A stretch of DNA of 64,000 nt from Anaerolineae bacterium (lineage in GTDB: Bacteria; Chloroflexota; Anaerolineae; Aggregatilineales; Phototrophicaceae): the NCBI GenBank assembly GCA_025454525.1, contig JALOOG010000001.1, forward strand, positions 124,001-188,000, read 5' to 3'. Positions 26,610-36,842 of the stretch are shown piece by piece (position 1 is the stretch's first letter; each line of letters opens with the position of its first letter). Below the pieces are notes generated by a model. That model ran no database searches and had not been told where the DNA came from. It saw nothing but the letters and a program-made list of their open reading frames with translations. The translations under genes and the position numbers were made by a program.

Positions 26610-27641
26610 ATGGATATTCAACGGGCGATTGATGTGATCGGACGGTTTGGACATTTGAATGTGTCAGAAGCCGAAACGGTGATGAATCAAATCATGACGG
26701 GAGGCGCAAGTGAGGCGCAGATCGGTGCGTATCTCATGGGATTACGGATGAAAGGCGAAACCCAAGATGAGATCACCGGAAGCGCGCAAGCCATGCGGGC
26801 GAATGCGGAAAAAGTCCCTACGAAATATGCGGGGTATGAATTGCTAGATACCTGTGGCACTGGGGGGGATAAATCCGGCACATTTAACATCAGCACTACC
26901 GTGGCGTTTGTAGCGGCCGGCGCGGGGATTCCAGTGGCGAAACACGGGAATCGTGCATCGACCAGTCAATGCGGGAGTGCTGATGTGTTAGCGGAATTGG
27001 GTGTAAATCTGGATTTATCACCTGAAAAAGTGGGACATTGTATCGATACCGTGGGAATCGGATTTTTATTTGCGGCCAAGTTGCATCCGGCCATGAAATA
27101 CGCGATCCACCCGCGCCGACAATTGGCGATCCGCACGATCTTTAACATCTTGGGGCCGTTGACCAATCCAGCAGGGGCGCGGTGTCAACTGATGGGCGTG
27201 TTTGCCGCGGATCTGACCGATCTGTTAGCGCGGGTGTTAGGTGATCTTGGGACAAAATCGGCGTTAGTGGTGAGCGGTTACGGCGGGTTGGATGAGTTGA
27301 CCACGACCGGGCCGAATCGTATCAGTCATTATATCGACGGGCGTGTCGATACCTATGAGATCGACCCACTGAAATTAGGGTTTCATGGCGCAAGCATCAC
27401 AGAATTACTTGGGGGTGATGCCCCGACCAACGCGGCGATCTTACGCGGTATCCTCAAAGGGGAGATCTGTGATGCGCGGCGCGATGTGGTGGTGTTAAAC
27501 GCGGCCGCAGCGATCTTGGCTGCTGGAAAAGTACAAGATCTCTTAGAAGGCATTCAGGCCGCACAAGCGGTCTTAGACAATGGCGCAGCATACGCTAAAC
27601 TTGAGGCATTGATCGCCTGTAGTCAAGGATTATCCGCATGA
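26610..27641 (+). CDS. trpD: Anthranilate phosphoribosyltransferase
   Basis: 343 residues, family length. It joins anthranilate and PRPP. PRPP-binding GTGGDKSGTFNIST (about 85-98), KHGNRASTSQCGSAD and the metal-binding Asp-Glu in GLDELT are all present. AGGA lies 10 bases before the ATG. The stop overlaps the trpC start (ATGA). Confidence 0.97.
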   Translation: MDIQRAIDVIGRFGHLNVSEAETVMNQIMTGGASEAQIGAYLMGLRMKGETQDEITGSAQAMRANAEKVPTKYAGYELLDTCGTGGDKSGTFNISTTVAFVAAGAGIPVAKHGNRASTSQCGSADVLAELGVNLDLSPEKVGHCIDTVGIGFLFAAKLHPAMKYAIHPRRQLAIRTIFNILGPLTNPAGARCQLMGVFAADLTDLLARVLGDLGTKSALVVSGYGGLDELTTTGPNRISHYIDGRVDTYEIDPLKLGFHGASITELLGGDAPTNAAILRGILKGEICDARRDVVVLNAAAAILAAGKVQDLLEGIQAAQAVLDNGAAYAKLEALIACSQGLSA

Positions 27642-28462
27642 GCTATCAATCCACGGGGACGATCCTCGATCAAATTCTCGCGCAAAAGGTGATTGAGATC
27701 AAACAACATCAAGAATTTGTCTCGGAGCAAGAGTTGATCACCTATCTTGATGATGTGAATGAGCCGACGCGGGATTTTACCCAAGCGTTGCGACAGGGAG
27801 AGCGAGTGACGTTGATCGCCGAAGTGAAAAAAGCATCCCCTAGTAAAGGGGTGTTGATCGAAGATTTTGACCCCGTGGCGATCGGGAAAACGTATGCGGA
27901 CAATGGCGCAGCAGCGATCTCGGTGTTGACGGATCAAAACTTCTTTCAAGGCGATCTCAAATACCTATACGATGTACGGCAAAACGTCCCTATCCCTGTG
28001 TTGCGAAAAGACTTTGTGATCGCTCCATATCAAGTTTATGCCGGGCGGGCGGCCGGAGCGGATGCGATTCTGCTCATCGTGGCAGCATTGGATGATCTAC
28101 AGTTGCGCGATCTGTATCAATTGATCTGTGAATATCAGATGACCCCGTTGGTTGAAGTGCATGATGAGACCGAATTAGAACGTGCGTTAAAGATCGATGC
28201 GCGGGTCATCGGGATCAACAATCGTAATCTTCACTCGTTTCAAGTCCAATTAGACACGACTGCACGATTAGCGCGACTCATACCAAAAGAGGTAACGGTG
28301 ATCGCCGAAAGTGGATTGTTAGAAGCGGACGATGTGCGCCGAATGGGCGATTATGGAGCGCACGCGGTGTTGATCGGTGAGGCGTTGGTAAAAGCGGGTA
28401 TGGGAGCGGCCATGGCCAACCGTGTCCGCGATTTTAGCAGTCAACCACGGAGAACAATGTGA
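27638..28462 (+). CDS. trpC: Indole-3-glycerol-phosphate synthase
   Basis: 274 residues, a TIM-barrel enzyme. Catalytic marks: Glu and Lys in LIAEVKKASPSKG, RKDFVIAPYQVYAGRAAGAD, VGINNRNLHSF (here IGINNRN) and IAESGL. Monofunctional, with trpF separate. It starts in the trpD stop and ends in a GTGA overlap with trpF. Confidence 0.97.
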   Translation: MSYQSTGTILDQILAQKVIEIKQHQEFVSEQELITYLDDVNEPTRDFTQALRQGERVTLIAEVKKASPSKGVLIEDFDPVAIGKTYADNGAAAISVLTDQNFFQGDLKYLYDVRQNVPIPVLRKDFVIAPYQVYAGRAAGADAILLIVAALDDLQLRDLYQLICEYQMTPLVEVHDETELERALKIDARVIGINNRNLHSFQVQLDTTARLARLIPKEVTVIAESGLLEADDVRRMGDYGAHAVLIGEALVKAGMGAAMANRVRDFSSQPRRTM

Positions 28463-29097
28463 CGATCGTCAAGATTTGTGGTATCACGCGGTTAGAGGAC
28501 GCATTGATCGCCGTTGAAGCGGGTGCCGATATGATCGGCCTCAATTTTTACCCGCGCTCAAAGCGATATCTTGCCCCTGAACGGGCGCTGGAGATCCGAC
28601 AAACGATCGGGGATCGGGTATTGTGGATCGGCGTGTTTGTCAATGAAAGCGCCGATCAGATCCGCGTGATCATGGATCAAGTGGGACTCGATTACGCACA
28701 ATTGAGCGGCGATGAGCCAATTGAAACCCTTGCGCCATTGTCGAAACGGGCATTTAAGGCGATCCGTCCGACGGAGATGAGACAAGCGTTAGATGAAACC
28801 GTGTGTTTTCACTTGGACACGGATGTGCGGTTTCCGACGCTGTTATTAGATGCTTATCATCCGGGCGAGTATGGCGGCACGGGGATACAAGCGGCCGATC
28901 CGATCGCGGTTGCGATCCGAGAAAAGACGACGCGCCTGATGTTAGCCGGCGGGCTTACCCCCGAAAATGTGGCACAACGGATCAAGGCGGTGCGGCCTTG
29001 GGGAGTCGATGTCGCAAGTGGGGTGGAAAATGGGATCGCGGGGGTCAAAGAGGCTTATAAGATCCATGAGTTTATCCGTCAAGCGAAAGAGGCTTAG
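28459..29097 (+). CDS. trpF: Phosphoribosylanthranilate isomerase
   Basis: 212 residues with KICGITRLEDA at the start (catalytic Cys), a mid Asp in LLLDAYHPGEYGGTG (catalytic Asp) and the phosphate loop LAGGLTPENV. It carries out the Amadori rearrangement before TrpC. GTG start overlapping the trpC stop; no ATG is in frame nearby. Confidence 0.95.
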   Translation: MTIVKICGITRLEDALIAVEAGADMIGLNFYPRSKRYLAPERALEIRQTIGDRVLWIGVFVNESADQIRVIMDQVGLDYAQLSGDEPIETLAPLSKRAFKAIRPTEMRQALDETVCFHLDTDVRFPTLLLDAYHPGEYGGTGIQAADPIAVAIREKTTRLMLAGGLTPENVAQRIKAVRPWGVDVASGVENGIAGVKEAYKIHEFIRQAKEA

Positions 29098-29730
29098 ATG
29101 ATCGAAGAATTGTTCGATATTTATGACGATAACCTCAATTTTTTGGGAGTCAAACCGCGTTCACAAGTGCATCGGGACGGCGATTGGCACTGTTCGATCC
29201 ATTGTTGGGTGGTGAGTCGGGCGGATCGCGATTATTTGTTGGTACAGAAACGGGCGGCTGATAAAGACACCTATCCGAACCTGTTTGATGTGAGTGCGGC
29301 GGGGCATTTGAGCGCGGGTGAAACGGTCGGAGAAGCGATCCGCGAATTGGATGAAGAATTGGGGCTGAAAGTGCCGTTTGAGGCGTTGATCCCATTAGGA
29401 ATCCGAGTCAGCGCAACTAAACCCGCGCCGTTGATGATCGATCGTGAATTTAACTATGTGTTTTTATTGCGGCATGATCAACCGTTAGACAGTTATCAGC
29501 CGAATCATGAGGTGAGCGGGATCGCATGGATCGCGATTGAGGACGGGATCGCCTTGTGTGTTGGTGAGGTCACGACGATAAATGCGCGGTATCTCTCCAC
29601 CGAAACCCGTCAAGTGGATACGATCACACTTGGGATCGGGAATTTTGTCCCGAATCGGGATCGTTACCTCTATAAAGTGCTGCTCATCGCTCAACGTTAT
29701 TTCGCGGGTGAAACCCATTTAGTGATTTAG
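29098..29730 (+). CDS. NUDIX hydrolase-like protein within the trp operon
   Basis: 210 residues. It starts right after the trpF stop. The NUDIX box runs over about residues 64-85: GHLSAGET..., then RELDEELGL, with the metal-binding Glu residues kept. Between the first Glu and RE there are six residues instead of seven, the form I recall from isopentenyl-diphosphate isomerase-like NUDIX proteins; the opening [22 protein letters not shown] also fits that group. Substrate unknown. Nothing in tryptophan synthesis needs it, so its place in the operon is unexplained. Confidence 0.87.
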   Translation: MIEELFDIYDDNLNFLGVKPRSQVHRDGDWHCSIHCWVVSRADRDYLLVQKRAADKDTYPNLFDVSAAGHLSAGETVGEAIRELDEELGLKVPFEALIPLGIRVSATKPAPLMIDREFNYVFLLRHDQPLDSYQPNHEVSGIAWIAIEDGIALCVGEVTTINARYLSTETRQVDTITLGIGNFVPNRDRYLYKVLLIAQRYFAGETHLVI

Positions 29731-29740
29731 GTGTAATGTG

Positions 29741-30967
29741 ATGACATATATTCAGACCCATGCGACCTCTGTCCCAGATGAACGCGGTTATTATGGTGAA
29801 TTTGGGGGGCGGTTTGTCCCAGAAACGCTGATTCCGGCGTTGGATGAATTGACGATCGCTTATCATGAAGCGATGTTAGATGCAGATTTTCAGCACGAAT
29901 TATCCCACCTACAAACGACTTACACTGGGCGGCCGACTCCGCTTACCTATGCAAAACGACTCTCGGAGCAGTTGGGCGGCGCGCAAATTTACCTCAAACG
30001 TGAAGATCTGGCTCATACGGGCGCGCATAAGATCAATAACGCGCTTGGGCAAGCGCTCCTAGCGAAACGTATGGGTAAACAACGGATCGTGGCTGAAACC
30101 GGCGCGGGTCAACATGGTGTGGCCAGTGCGACGGCCTGTGCGCTGTTGGGACTCGATTGTCATGTCTACATGGGAAGTGTGGATATTGCCCGACAACAAC
30201 CGAATGTGTTTCGGATGCGCTTGTTGGGTTCAGAAGTGATCGCGGTAGAAAGCGGTAGCAAAACCCTGAAAGACGCGATCAACGAAGCGATCCGCGATTG
30301 GGTGACGAATGTGCGTGATACGTTTTATCTGTTGGGATCAGCCTTGGGGCCGCATCCATACCCGATGATTGTGCGCGATTTTCAGAGTGTGATTGGCACG
30401 GAGGCCCGTCAACAGATGTTGGATCAGGTGGGACGCTTGCCAGATGCGTGTATCGCCTGTGTGGGTGGGGGAAGCAATGCGATCGGGTTGTTCCATGCGT
30501 TTCGGGATGATGAGTCGGTTGATTTGATCGGTGTAGAAGCGGGTGGACACGGTGTATTGAGTGGTGAACACGCAGCGCGTTTTGCTGATCCGGTGATCGG
30601 TCGGCCCGGTGTGTTACATGGTACACGGTCATTTGTGATGCAAACAACGGACGGGCAAATTGTCAACACACATAGCATTTCGGCGGGTTTGGATTATGCC
30701 TCCGTTGGGCCGGAACATGCTTATTTACGGCAAGTAGAGCGTGCTTATTACACCCTTGCGACGGATGAAGAAGCTTTAGCCGCGTTGCAAACGCTAAGCA
30801 GAACCGAAGGGATCATCCCTGCGCTAGAAAGCGCGCACGCGGTGGCCGAAGTGATCAAACGTGCGCCCACCATGCCTAAAGAGAGTGTGTTGTTGGTCAA
30901 TTTATCGGGACGTGGTGACAAAGACCTCGACACCGTGATTAAGGCACTTGACCATGGAATATCGTAA
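29741..30967 (+). CDS. trpB: Tryptophan synthase beta chain
   Basis: 408 residues, TrpB1-type length. It condenses indole and serine on [16 protein letters not shown] at the start, PLP lysine in [13 protein letters not shown] (about 90), the phosphate loop VGGGSNAIG and ESAHA are all present. ATG 29741 has AGGTG 8 bases upstream; a GTG one codon earlier is less likely. The 3' end overlaps the next gene by 14 bases. Confidence 0.97.
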   Translation: MTYIQTHATSVPDERGYYGEFGGRFVPETLIPALDELTIAYHEAMLDADFQHELSHLQTTYTGRPTPLTYAKRLSEQLGGAQIYLKREDLAHTGAHKINNALGQALLAKRMGKQRIVAETGAGQHGVASATACALLGLDCHVYMGSVDIARQQPNVFRMRLLGSEVIAVESGSKTLKDAINEAIRDWVTNVRDTFYLLGSALGPHPYPMIVRDFQSVIGTEARQQMLDQVGRLPDACIACVGGGSNAIGLFHAFRDDESVDLIGVEAGGHGVLSGEHAARFADPVIGRPGVLHGTRSFVMQTTDGQIVNTHSISAGLDYASVGPEHAYLRQVERAYYTLATDEEALAALQTLSRTEGIIPALESAHAVAEVIKRAPTMPKESVLLVNLSGRGDKDLDTVIKALDHGIS

Positions 30968-32165
30968 CGTCGTCGGTGCGATCTTGCTGAATGAACGCGG
31001 CGAAATTCTCTTACAACAACGCGATGATAAACCGGATTTGCGTTACGCGGGTTATTGGACGTTTTTCGGCGGAGCGGTGGAAACGGGTGAAAGCCCAGAT
31101 GAAGCGATCGTTCGGGAATTGATCGAAGAACTGGAGTTGAGTATCCCGCTCCAGTTCTGGCAAAGTTATGTATGTCCGGCTCGCACAGTTGCGGGAGAAG
31201 TGCAGACGACCAATCATCTCTATATCGGGTTGGTGACGCAAGATCTGACCACATTGACCTTACATGAAGGGCAAACAATGCGTTACTTCACACCGGAAGA
31301 AGCACAGAGTTTGACCTTGGCATTTATGCAGAGTCCGCGTTTAGAGGCTTACTTTAGACAACGGCCGATCTTAGCCTGTACATGGATGCCGCGTGGGGAA
31401 CTCAATCGATTAACACGTTACCTCCCATCTCTAAAAAATATCTATCGGGGGATCGTCGTGGCCTTGAAGGCCAATGAACCGGGACAAAAGAAGATCGAAC
31501 AATGGTTTAGCGATCATGGGATTCAATGGGTGTTATACGACGAATGGAGCGGACGACACGCGGTGATCGAATTGGCCTTACAGACTGAAGGGGAATCGAT
31601 CCACTATGTCGATATGGATCGTTTGGTGCGGTGGGTGGAATTATATCCAGCCGAATTATGGCGTGTGGCCCGCACGGTGACTCTGTACGATAGTTTGATC
31701 ATCGGGCGGAGTCGGGCGGCTTATGACACCCATTCACCCACCTTGACGGATACTGAAGCACTCCCGAATCGATTTTTTTCATATTTTTTCTCCACCGATG
31801 CAATGGATTTTAGTGCCGGATCGCGTGGCTTGAGTCGGCGCACGGCTCAATTCTTGCTATCGGTTGATCAGCAAGTCGGTATAGGTCAACGAAACTCGTT
31901 AGCCATGGATGTGGCGTGGGCGATATTGGCATTGCGGGCCGGTCTAAGTTGGGGCTATCTCGAAACCGATGCGTTAGATTGGGAAACAGCGGATCGATTT
32001 CGTGATCAAGCAGCGGGACGCGATGAACAACGTGCGTTGGCTCAACAAGACGCGGCCAATGTTGAAAATTGGAAACGGCGCGTCAAGGTCGCCCAAGAGA
32101 TCACCACGTTGGGATTAGCGGCCTTAAAACAACCTATCGATCAAGTGAACAGGGAAAAAGCCTAA
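30954..32165 (+). CDS. NUDIX domain fused to a GT-A-like domain of unknown function
   Basis: 403 residues in two parts. About 1-130 is a NUDIX domain ([22 protein letters not shown]). About 165-390 starts [15 protein letters not shown] and holds [45 protein letters not shown] and [15 protein letters not shown]. The DMD segment and the strand-helix order look like a small glycosyltransferase A fold of a type I recall as a stand-alone uncharacterised protein; this is inference. It lies between trpB and trpA, overlaps the trpB end by 14 bases, and its stop touches the trpA start (TAAATG). Biochemical role unknown. Confidence 0.75.
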   Translation: MEYRNVVGAILLNERGEILLQQRDDKPDLRYAGYWTFFGGAVETGESPDEAIVRELIEELELSIPLQFWQSYVCPARTVAGEVQTTNHLYIGLVTQDLTTLTLHEGQTMRYFTPEEAQSLTLAFMQSPRLEAYFRQRPILACTWMPRGELNRLTRYLPSLKNIYRGIVVALKANEPGQKKIEQWFSDHGIQWVLYDEWSGRHAVIELALQTEGESIHYVDMDRLVRWVELYPAELWRVARTVTLYDSLIIGRSRAAYDTHSPTLTDTEALPNRFFSYFFSTDAMDFSAGSRGLSRRTAQFLLSVDQQVGIGQRNSLAMDVAWAILALRAGLSWGYLETDALDWETADRFRDQAAGRDEQRALAQQDAANVENWKRRVKVAQEITTLGLAALKQPIDQVNREKA

Positions 32166-32951
32166 ATGGACGGTGCAAGCGGTTTAAACGCGATTCAACA
32201 GATGTTTGAGCGGGCTAAAGCGGAAAACCGTTCGGCCTTTTTACCGTATTTCCCGATCGGTTATCCGACTTATGATGAATCGATCGCGGCGATCCGGACA
32301 ATGGCCCAAGAACAAGTCGATGGATTTGAGATCGGGATTCCGTTTAGCGATCCATTGGCAGATGGTGCGGTGATCCAAGCGGCCTCGCAAATTGCGCTAG
32401 ATAACGGCACAACGGTAAAAAAGGCGTTAACGGCTGTTCGGGAATTGCGATCACACGGAGTCAAACAGCCAATGTTGATGTTCAGTTACTTGAATCCGTT
32501 GATCGCGTATGGGACGGAACAATTTGTCTATGACGCAAAAGCGGCCGGCGCGGATGGATTGATCGTGCCGGATCTACCTCCCGAAGAAGCGCATCTGTTC
32601 GCAGCTGCTTGTGAGCGTGAACAGATGGCTTTGGTGTTTTTTGTCGCTCCTACCACACATCCGGCTCGGATTCACTTGATTGGTGAAAAGGCTACGGGAT
32701 TTATCTATGTAGTGTCGGTGACCGGGATCACCGGAACGCGGACAGAATTACCGTCGGATTTGCGTGAATTTATCGCACGGGTAAGGTCGGCCACCGCGCA
32801 ACCGTTGGTGATGGGATTTGGGATTAGTAAGCCGGAACACGTTCAGATGATCCATGGATTGGTTGACGGTTTTATCGTAGGGAGCGCATTAGTGAAAGCG
32901 GCCAAAGAAGGCACAGAAGCGGTAAGAATGTTGACACAAAGTTTACGTTGA
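32166..32951 (+). CDS. trpA: Tryptophan synthase alpha chain
   Basis: 261 residues, a TIM barrel that splits indole-glycerol-phosphate and channels indole to TrpB. Catalytic Glu in GFEIGIPFSDPLADG and catalytic Asp in that same segment are present, as are GADGLIVPDLPPEE and the phosphate loop GFGISKPEHV. No spacer separates it from the preceding fusion gene. The next promoter begins inside its last codons. Confidence 0.96.
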   Translation: MDGASGLNAIQQMFERAKAENRSAFLPYFPIGYPTYDESIAAIRTMAQEQVDGFEIGIPFSDPLADGAVIQAASQIALDNGTTVKKALTAVRELRSHGVKQPMLMFSYLNPLIAYGTEQFVYDAKAAGADGLIVPDLPPEEAHLFAAACEREQMALVFFVAPTTHPARIHLIGEKATGFIYVVSVTGITGTRTELPSDLREFIARVRSATAQPLVMGFGISKPEHVQMIHGLVDGFIVGSALVKAAKEGTEAVRMLTQSLR

Positions 32952-32976
32952 CAGCCTAGATAAAACGCGATATGCT
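32948..32976 (+). promoter_or_regulatory. Promoter of the aro operon
   Basis: TTGACA (32948-32953, overlapping the trpA stop), 17 bases, TATGCT (32971-32976). Transcription should start near 32983, giving a leader of about 210 bases before aroH. Confidence 0.72.
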
Positions 32977-33154
32977 CTGCGCTAGATGAGAAGTTACTAA
33001 GGATGTCAGAGATCACATGGCTCACCCCAGCATCGCTTATCAATACTTTACAAGCGACATAGCAGACGGTCGAGCGCTTCGTGTGATGCAGCTTCGTTAG
33101 TGTCCTTGTCAAGACGATAATGAAGGCGCAGAGCAAACGCTCTGCGCTTTTTTT
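32974..33154 (+). promoter_or_regulatory. aro leader with terminator: possible attenuator
   Basis: The leader can form TCGCTT/AAGCGA (about 33033-33056) and ends in the strong hairpin at 33123-33154, before aroH. The terminator's right-arm sequence GCTCTGCGC also occurs at 32974-32982, at the edge of the transcript start. A read-through transcript from trp would contain it and could pair with the left arm; one from the aro promoter would mostly not. There is no T-box motif. A 19-codon ORF (33003-33062) has a single Trp and is not convincing as a leader peptide. Confidence 0.4.
33123..33154 (+). terminator. Rho-independent terminator upstream of aroH
   Basis: GCGCAGAGC-AAAC-GCTCTGCGC, extendable to 12 bp, with seven T residues at 33148-33154. 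It lies between the aro promoter and aroH, so some control or leakage must let transcription pass. Confidence 0.92.
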
Positions 33155-33192
33155 ATTTTCGCCTTTACTTAAAAACAAAGGAGAACAGCGCG

Positions 33193-33606
33193 ATGAGTGT
33201 CTTGATGTGTCGAGGAGTGCGTGGTGCAACTACCGTGAGCGACAATACCGCCGAGTTGATTGTCAGCGCCACAGCGGAATTGTTAGGTGCGATGATCGCG
33301 GCCAATGGGATCGAAGAAGAACAGGTCGCAAGTGTGTTTTTTACTACCACACCCGATTTAAATATGGCGTATCCGGCGCAAGCAGCGCGTAAAGTGGGCT
33401 GGTGGTCAGTGGCGTTGATCGGCGCGCAAGAGATCGAAACACCTAACGGTTTACCGATGACGATCCGTATTTTGATCCATTGGAATACGTCTAAAACCTT
33501 AAATGAGATTGTGCATGTGTATATGCACGGTGCAGAAAAGTTACGTCCAGATCTCTACCCTAAAAATAAACTTGTTTTAAGTGATGAGAAGGAAAAACAG
33601 CCATGA
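33193..33606 (+). CDS. aroH: Chorismate mutase, AroH type
   Basis: 137 residues, slightly longer than Bacillus AroH (127). It converts chorismate to prephenate. [11 protein letters not shown] (Arg7-type residue), the [20 protein letters not shown] segment (given in outline), and the C-terminal [14 protein letters not shown] (Tyr and Arg of the active site) are all present. AAAGGAG lies 9 bases upstream. The stop overlaps aroF (ATGA). Confidence 0.95.
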   Translation: MSVLMCRGVRGATTVSDNTAELIVSATAELLGAMIAANGIEEEQVASVFFTTTPDLNMAYPAQAARKVGWWSVALIGAQEIETPNGLPMTIRILIHWNTSKTLNEIVHVYMHGAEKLRPDLYPKNKLVLSDEKEKQP

Positions 33607-34619
33607 TCCTCGTGATGAAACAAAACGCAAGCGCCCGTCAAGTGGCAGAGGTGATCGCTCGGATTGAAAGTGATGGGTATACCGCACATCTCTCAGAAGG
33701 TGGCGATCATACGATTATCGGGATCGTTGGGCATAGCCCGACACCGCTCAAGGCCGAAACCTATGTGCCGATGGAAGGGGTCGAAAAAGTCGTGCCGGTG
33801 AGTGTACCATATAAGTTGGCGAGTCGCAGCTTTCACCCGAAAAATACGGAAGTCCCATTGAATGGATCACATTTGGGCGGAGAAAAGGTCTTGGTGATCG
33901 CGGGTCCGTGTTCCGTAGAAAGTCGGGAACAGATCATCGAAACTGCGTGTGCGGTCAAAGAGGCGGGGGCAACAGCGTTACGAGGAGGCGCATTCAAACC
34001 ACGCACCTCACCGTATAGTTTTCAGGGTCATGGGGAAAAGGGTTTACAATGGTTGGCCGAAGCGCGCGAACGTAGCGGATTACCGATTGTCACCGAAGTG
34101 ATGGATCCGGCGTTAGTGCCGATGGTGTGTCAATATGCGGATGTGTTGCAGATCGGTGCGCGTAATATGCAAAACTTCACCTTGTTAAATGCGGCGGGTG
34201 AAAGCCAACACACGGTGCTGATCAAACGCGGCATGAGCAGCACGATCGAAGATTTGTTGATGGCAGCGGAATATGTGTTATCGCATGGCAATAATCGGGT
34301 GATCTTGTGTGAACGCGGGATTCGCACTTTTGAAACGTTCACCCGTAACACATTTGACCTCAACGCGATTCCGGTGTTAAAACATCTTACACATCTGCCC
34401 GTGATCGCTGATCCGAGTCACGCGATCGGAAAATCGGAATATGTGGAAGCGATCGCAAAAGCGGCGGTTGCGAGTGGGGCGGACGGGTTGATCGTAGAAG
34501 TCCACTTAAATCCGGCGCAAGCGATGTCGGATGGGCGACAAAGCCTGACTCCGCAAGCTTTCCAACAGATGATGACCCAGATTCGCCGCGTAGCGCAAGC
34601 GGTAGATCGAACAGCATAA
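33603..34619 (+). CDS. aroF: 3-deoxy-7-phosphoheptulonate synthase, type I-beta
   Basis: 338 residues. First committed step, joining PEP and erythrose-4-phosphate. An N-terminal ferredoxin-like domain (about 1-68) like that of Thermotoga DAHP synthase, which mediates feedback by tyrosine or phenylalanine, precedes the TIM barrel with [26 protein letters not shown] (outlined), [16 protein letters not shown] and DPSHAIGK. All metal and PEP residues appear intact. Confidence 0.96.
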   Translation: MILVMKQNASARQVAEVIARIESDGYTAHLSEGGDHTIIGIVGHSPTPLKAETYVPMEGVEKVVPVSVPYKLASRSFHPKNTEVPLNGSHLGGEKVLVIAGPCSVESREQIIETACAVKEAGATALRGGAFKPRTSPYSFQGHGEKGLQWLAEARERSGLPIVTEVMDPALVPMVCQYADVLQIGARNMQNFTLLNAAGESQHTVLIKRGMSSTIEDLLMAAEYVLSHGNNRVILCERGIRTFETFTRNTFDLNAIPVLKHLTHLPVIADPSHAIGKSEYVEAIAKAAVASGADGLIVEVHLNPAQAMSDGRQSLTPQAFQQMMTQIRRVAQAVDRTA

Positions 34620-34651
34620 GCCTAACGGAACAAGGGAACGCAAAATTAAAC

Positions 34652-35539
34652 ATGAGCATGACCGGAGAATTTTCTTCTAAGCAATTGACGATCGTAGGGT
34701 TGGGGTTGATGGGTGGGTCATTGGCATTAGCCCTACGAGAACATGCAGAACGGATCGTTGGGATTGATCCAAATCCAGAAGCCCGTGCTTATGCGATCGA
34801 ACAAGGGATCGTGGATGAGGCCACCGATCAATTACAGGCGGGGGTGAGTCAGGCGGATACGGTGATCTTGTGTGCGCCTGTGACCACAGTGATCGATGTG
34901 GTCAAAAACCGGATCGGCGCATATTTGCGATCGAACACCTTGTTGATCGACATCGGTAGCACGAAAAAAGACATCTGTGAGGTGATGGGCCGACTCCCGA
35001 TCGGGATTCATGCGATCGGTGGACATCCGATGACCGGAAAAGAATTAAGCGGGATCACAGCCAGTGATAAAATGCTGTATGTGCAACGGCCCTTTGTGTT
35101 ATGTTCCACCCGTCGCACCACCCCGGCGACTCGTATTCGGGCGTTGGCATTGGTGGAAGCGCTACAGGCACTCCCGATCGAAATGGACGCGGCACGACAT
35201 GATCGGGTGGTAGCGGCGATCAGTCATTTACCGTATTTGTTGAGTATCTCGCTTGTGGCAACCGTCGCGGCCGAAGCGGAAAATGACCCGGCGGTGTGGC
35301 AATTGGCAGCGGGCGGCTTTCGTGATACCTCCCGATTGGCGGGAAGTGATCTGAAGATGATGACGGATATTTTAAGCACGAATACGCAAGCGATCGCAAC
35401 CTTGTTAGCGATGTTTCGTGTTCAAATGGGTTTGTTAGAGACCAAATTGATCTCGCAAGACAGTGATAAACTGTTACAAGCGCTTGCGCCGATCCGCGAA
35501 GCGCGCTTGACATGGGCAACCAGAAAGACAACCACATGA
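34652..35539 (+). CDS. tyrA: Prephenate (or arogenate) dehydrogenase
   Basis: 295 residues with Rossmann motif IVGLGLMGGSLALALRE and catalytic His in GGHPMTGKE, then an all-helical C-terminal dimer domain. No ACT domain follows. It produces the tyrosine precursor from prephenate made by the nearby AroH; NAD or NADP use and prephenate versus arogenate preference are not decidable. The ribosome site is weak (AAGGGA is 14 or more bases upstream). The stop overlaps aroA (ATGA). Confidence 0.93.
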   Translation: MSMTGEFSSKQLTIVGLGLMGGSLALALREHAERIVGIDPNPEARAYAIEQGIVDEATDQLQAGVSQADTVILCAPVTTVIDVVKNRIGAYLRSNTLLIDIGSTKKDICEVMGRLPIGIHAIGGHPMTGKELSGITASDKMLYVQRPFVLCSTRRTTPATRIRALALVEALQALPIEMDAARHDRVVAAISHLPYLLSISLVATVAAEAENDPAVWQLAAGGFRDTSRLAGSDLKMMTDILSTNTQAIATLLAMFRVQMGLLETKLISQDSDKLLQALAPIREARLTWATRKTTT

Positions 35540-36840
35540 CCGAGACACAATCACATTTTATCGTCCGCTCTGGACAACCCTTGCGCGGGATCACGGCTGT
35601 TCCCGGAGATAAATCGATCTCTCATCGGGCGGTGTTGTTCGGGATGCTGGCACAGGGTCAAACCCGCGTTCGCAATTGGTTAGCGGCGGGGGATACCGAA
35701 GCTTCATTACGGGCGGCTCAAACATTAGGCATCCAGATTGAACGACATGATCGCCATACGTTAACGATCCACGGGGGTGAGCTTCATGCCCCGCGTCAAG
35801 CGTTAGATCTGGTGAACGCGGGGACGGGGATTCGGCTATTAGCAGGCATTATGGCCGGTCAACCTTTTGCATCGGTGTTAGATGGAAGCGAACAATTGCG
35901 ACGGCGGCCGATGAAACGCATTATTGAACCCTTATCACTGATGGGCGCACGGATCGAGTCAGCGGATGGGCGCGCTCCCTTGCGAGTCACGCCCGCGCCG
36001 CTGAATGGGATTCGTTATGAGATGCCTGTGGCAAGCGCGCAAGTCAAAAGCGCGTTGTTATTGGCTGGGTTATTTGCAGAGGGTGAAACCACGGTGGTAC
36101 AACCGGGGCCCGCACGCGATCACACAGAGCGGATGTTGGGATCAATGGGTGTCGATCTCACTTTGACCGAAAATTATGTCACCGTGATGCCGGGAGAAAC
36201 GCTTCACTCTTTAGATTTAAACGTGCCGGGGGATTTTTCATCGGCGGCGTTTTTACTGGTCGCTGGCACGATTGTGCCGGATAGTGACATCACCTTGACC
36301 GGAGTCAACCTCAACCTCACGCGCACCGGATTGTTAGATGCGTTGCTGATGATGGGTGCGGATCTTCAGGTGACAGAGACCGGAGTCGAAGGGGGTGAAC
36401 CGGTGGGTGAGGTGCGTGTGCGTCATGCCGGGCTGAAAGGTGTGGAGATCGGCGGGGATCTGGTGGTGCGGATGATCGATGAATTTCCGGTGTTGATGGT
36501 GGCGGCGTTATGCGCCGAAGGTGAAACCATTGTTCGGGACGCGCAAGAGTTACGGGTCAAAGAAACCGATCGGATCGCGGTGATGGCAGGTGAATTGCGA
36601 AAATTCGGCGCGCAAATTACCGAAACATCCGACGGGTTTCGGATTAGCGGGCCGCAACGCTTAAAAGGCGCGGTGGTCGATGGACATGATGATCATCGTG
36701 TGGCGATGAGTATGGCGATCGCGGGCTTGATCGCCGAAGGTGAGACGATCGTGCAGGACTCTAAGTGTTCGGGTGATTCGTTTCCCGGATTCGCACAAAT
36801 TTTAGCGCATTTGAGCGCGGATCTGGTGGAGGCCGTTTAA
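35536..36840 (+). CDS. aroA: 3-phosphoshikimate 1-carboxyvinyltransferase (EPSP synthase)
   Basis: 434 residues with PGDKSISHRAVL near the start, LVNAGTGIRLLAG, DGSEQLRRRPM, the SAQVKSALLLAG segment and VKETDRI; this is the full family set. The active-site glycine region reads NAGTGIR, as in class II-like enzymes often less sensitive to glyphosate; class is inferred only. The start overlaps the tyrA stop, so the upstream part of the frame is not used. aroE follows after 2 bases. Confidence 0.97.
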   Translation: MTETQSHFIVRSGQPLRGITAVPGDKSISHRAVLFGMLAQGQTRVRNWLAAGDTEASLRAAQTLGIQIERHDRHTLTIHGGELHAPRQALDLVNAGTGIRLLAGIMAGQPFASVLDGSEQLRRRPMKRIIEPLSLMGARIESADGRAPLRVTPAPLNGIRYEMPVASAQVKSALLLAGLFAEGETTVVQPGPARDHTERMLGSMGVDLTLTENYVTVMPGETLHSLDLNVPGDFSSAAFLLVAGTIVPDSDITLTGVNLNLTRTGLLDALLMMGADLQVTETGVEGGEPVGEVRVRHAGLKGVEIGGDLVVRMIDEFPVLMVAALCAEGETIVRDAQELRVKETDRIAVMAGELRKFGAQITETSDGFRISGPQRLKGAVVDGHDDHRVAMSMAIAGLIAEGETIVQDSKCSGDSFPGFAQILAHLSADLVEAV

Positions 36841-36842
36841 GG

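Noticed and set aside
29741-30967. TrpB as the long TrpB2 paralogue
   Set aside because: Length and the start segment match TrpB1, and it is paired with trpA in the same operon.
30748-31278. 176-codon minus-strand open frame
   Set aside because: It lies antisense across the trpB end and the NUDIX start, both strongly supported.
33003-33062. 19-codon leader peptide before aroH
   Set aside because: One Trp, no Phe or Tyr, and AAGG immediately before the ATG leaves no usable spacing; not a convincing attenuator peptide.
32983-33155. Second T-box before aroH
   Set aside because: No GGTGG-ACC box, specifier loop or stem III is visible.
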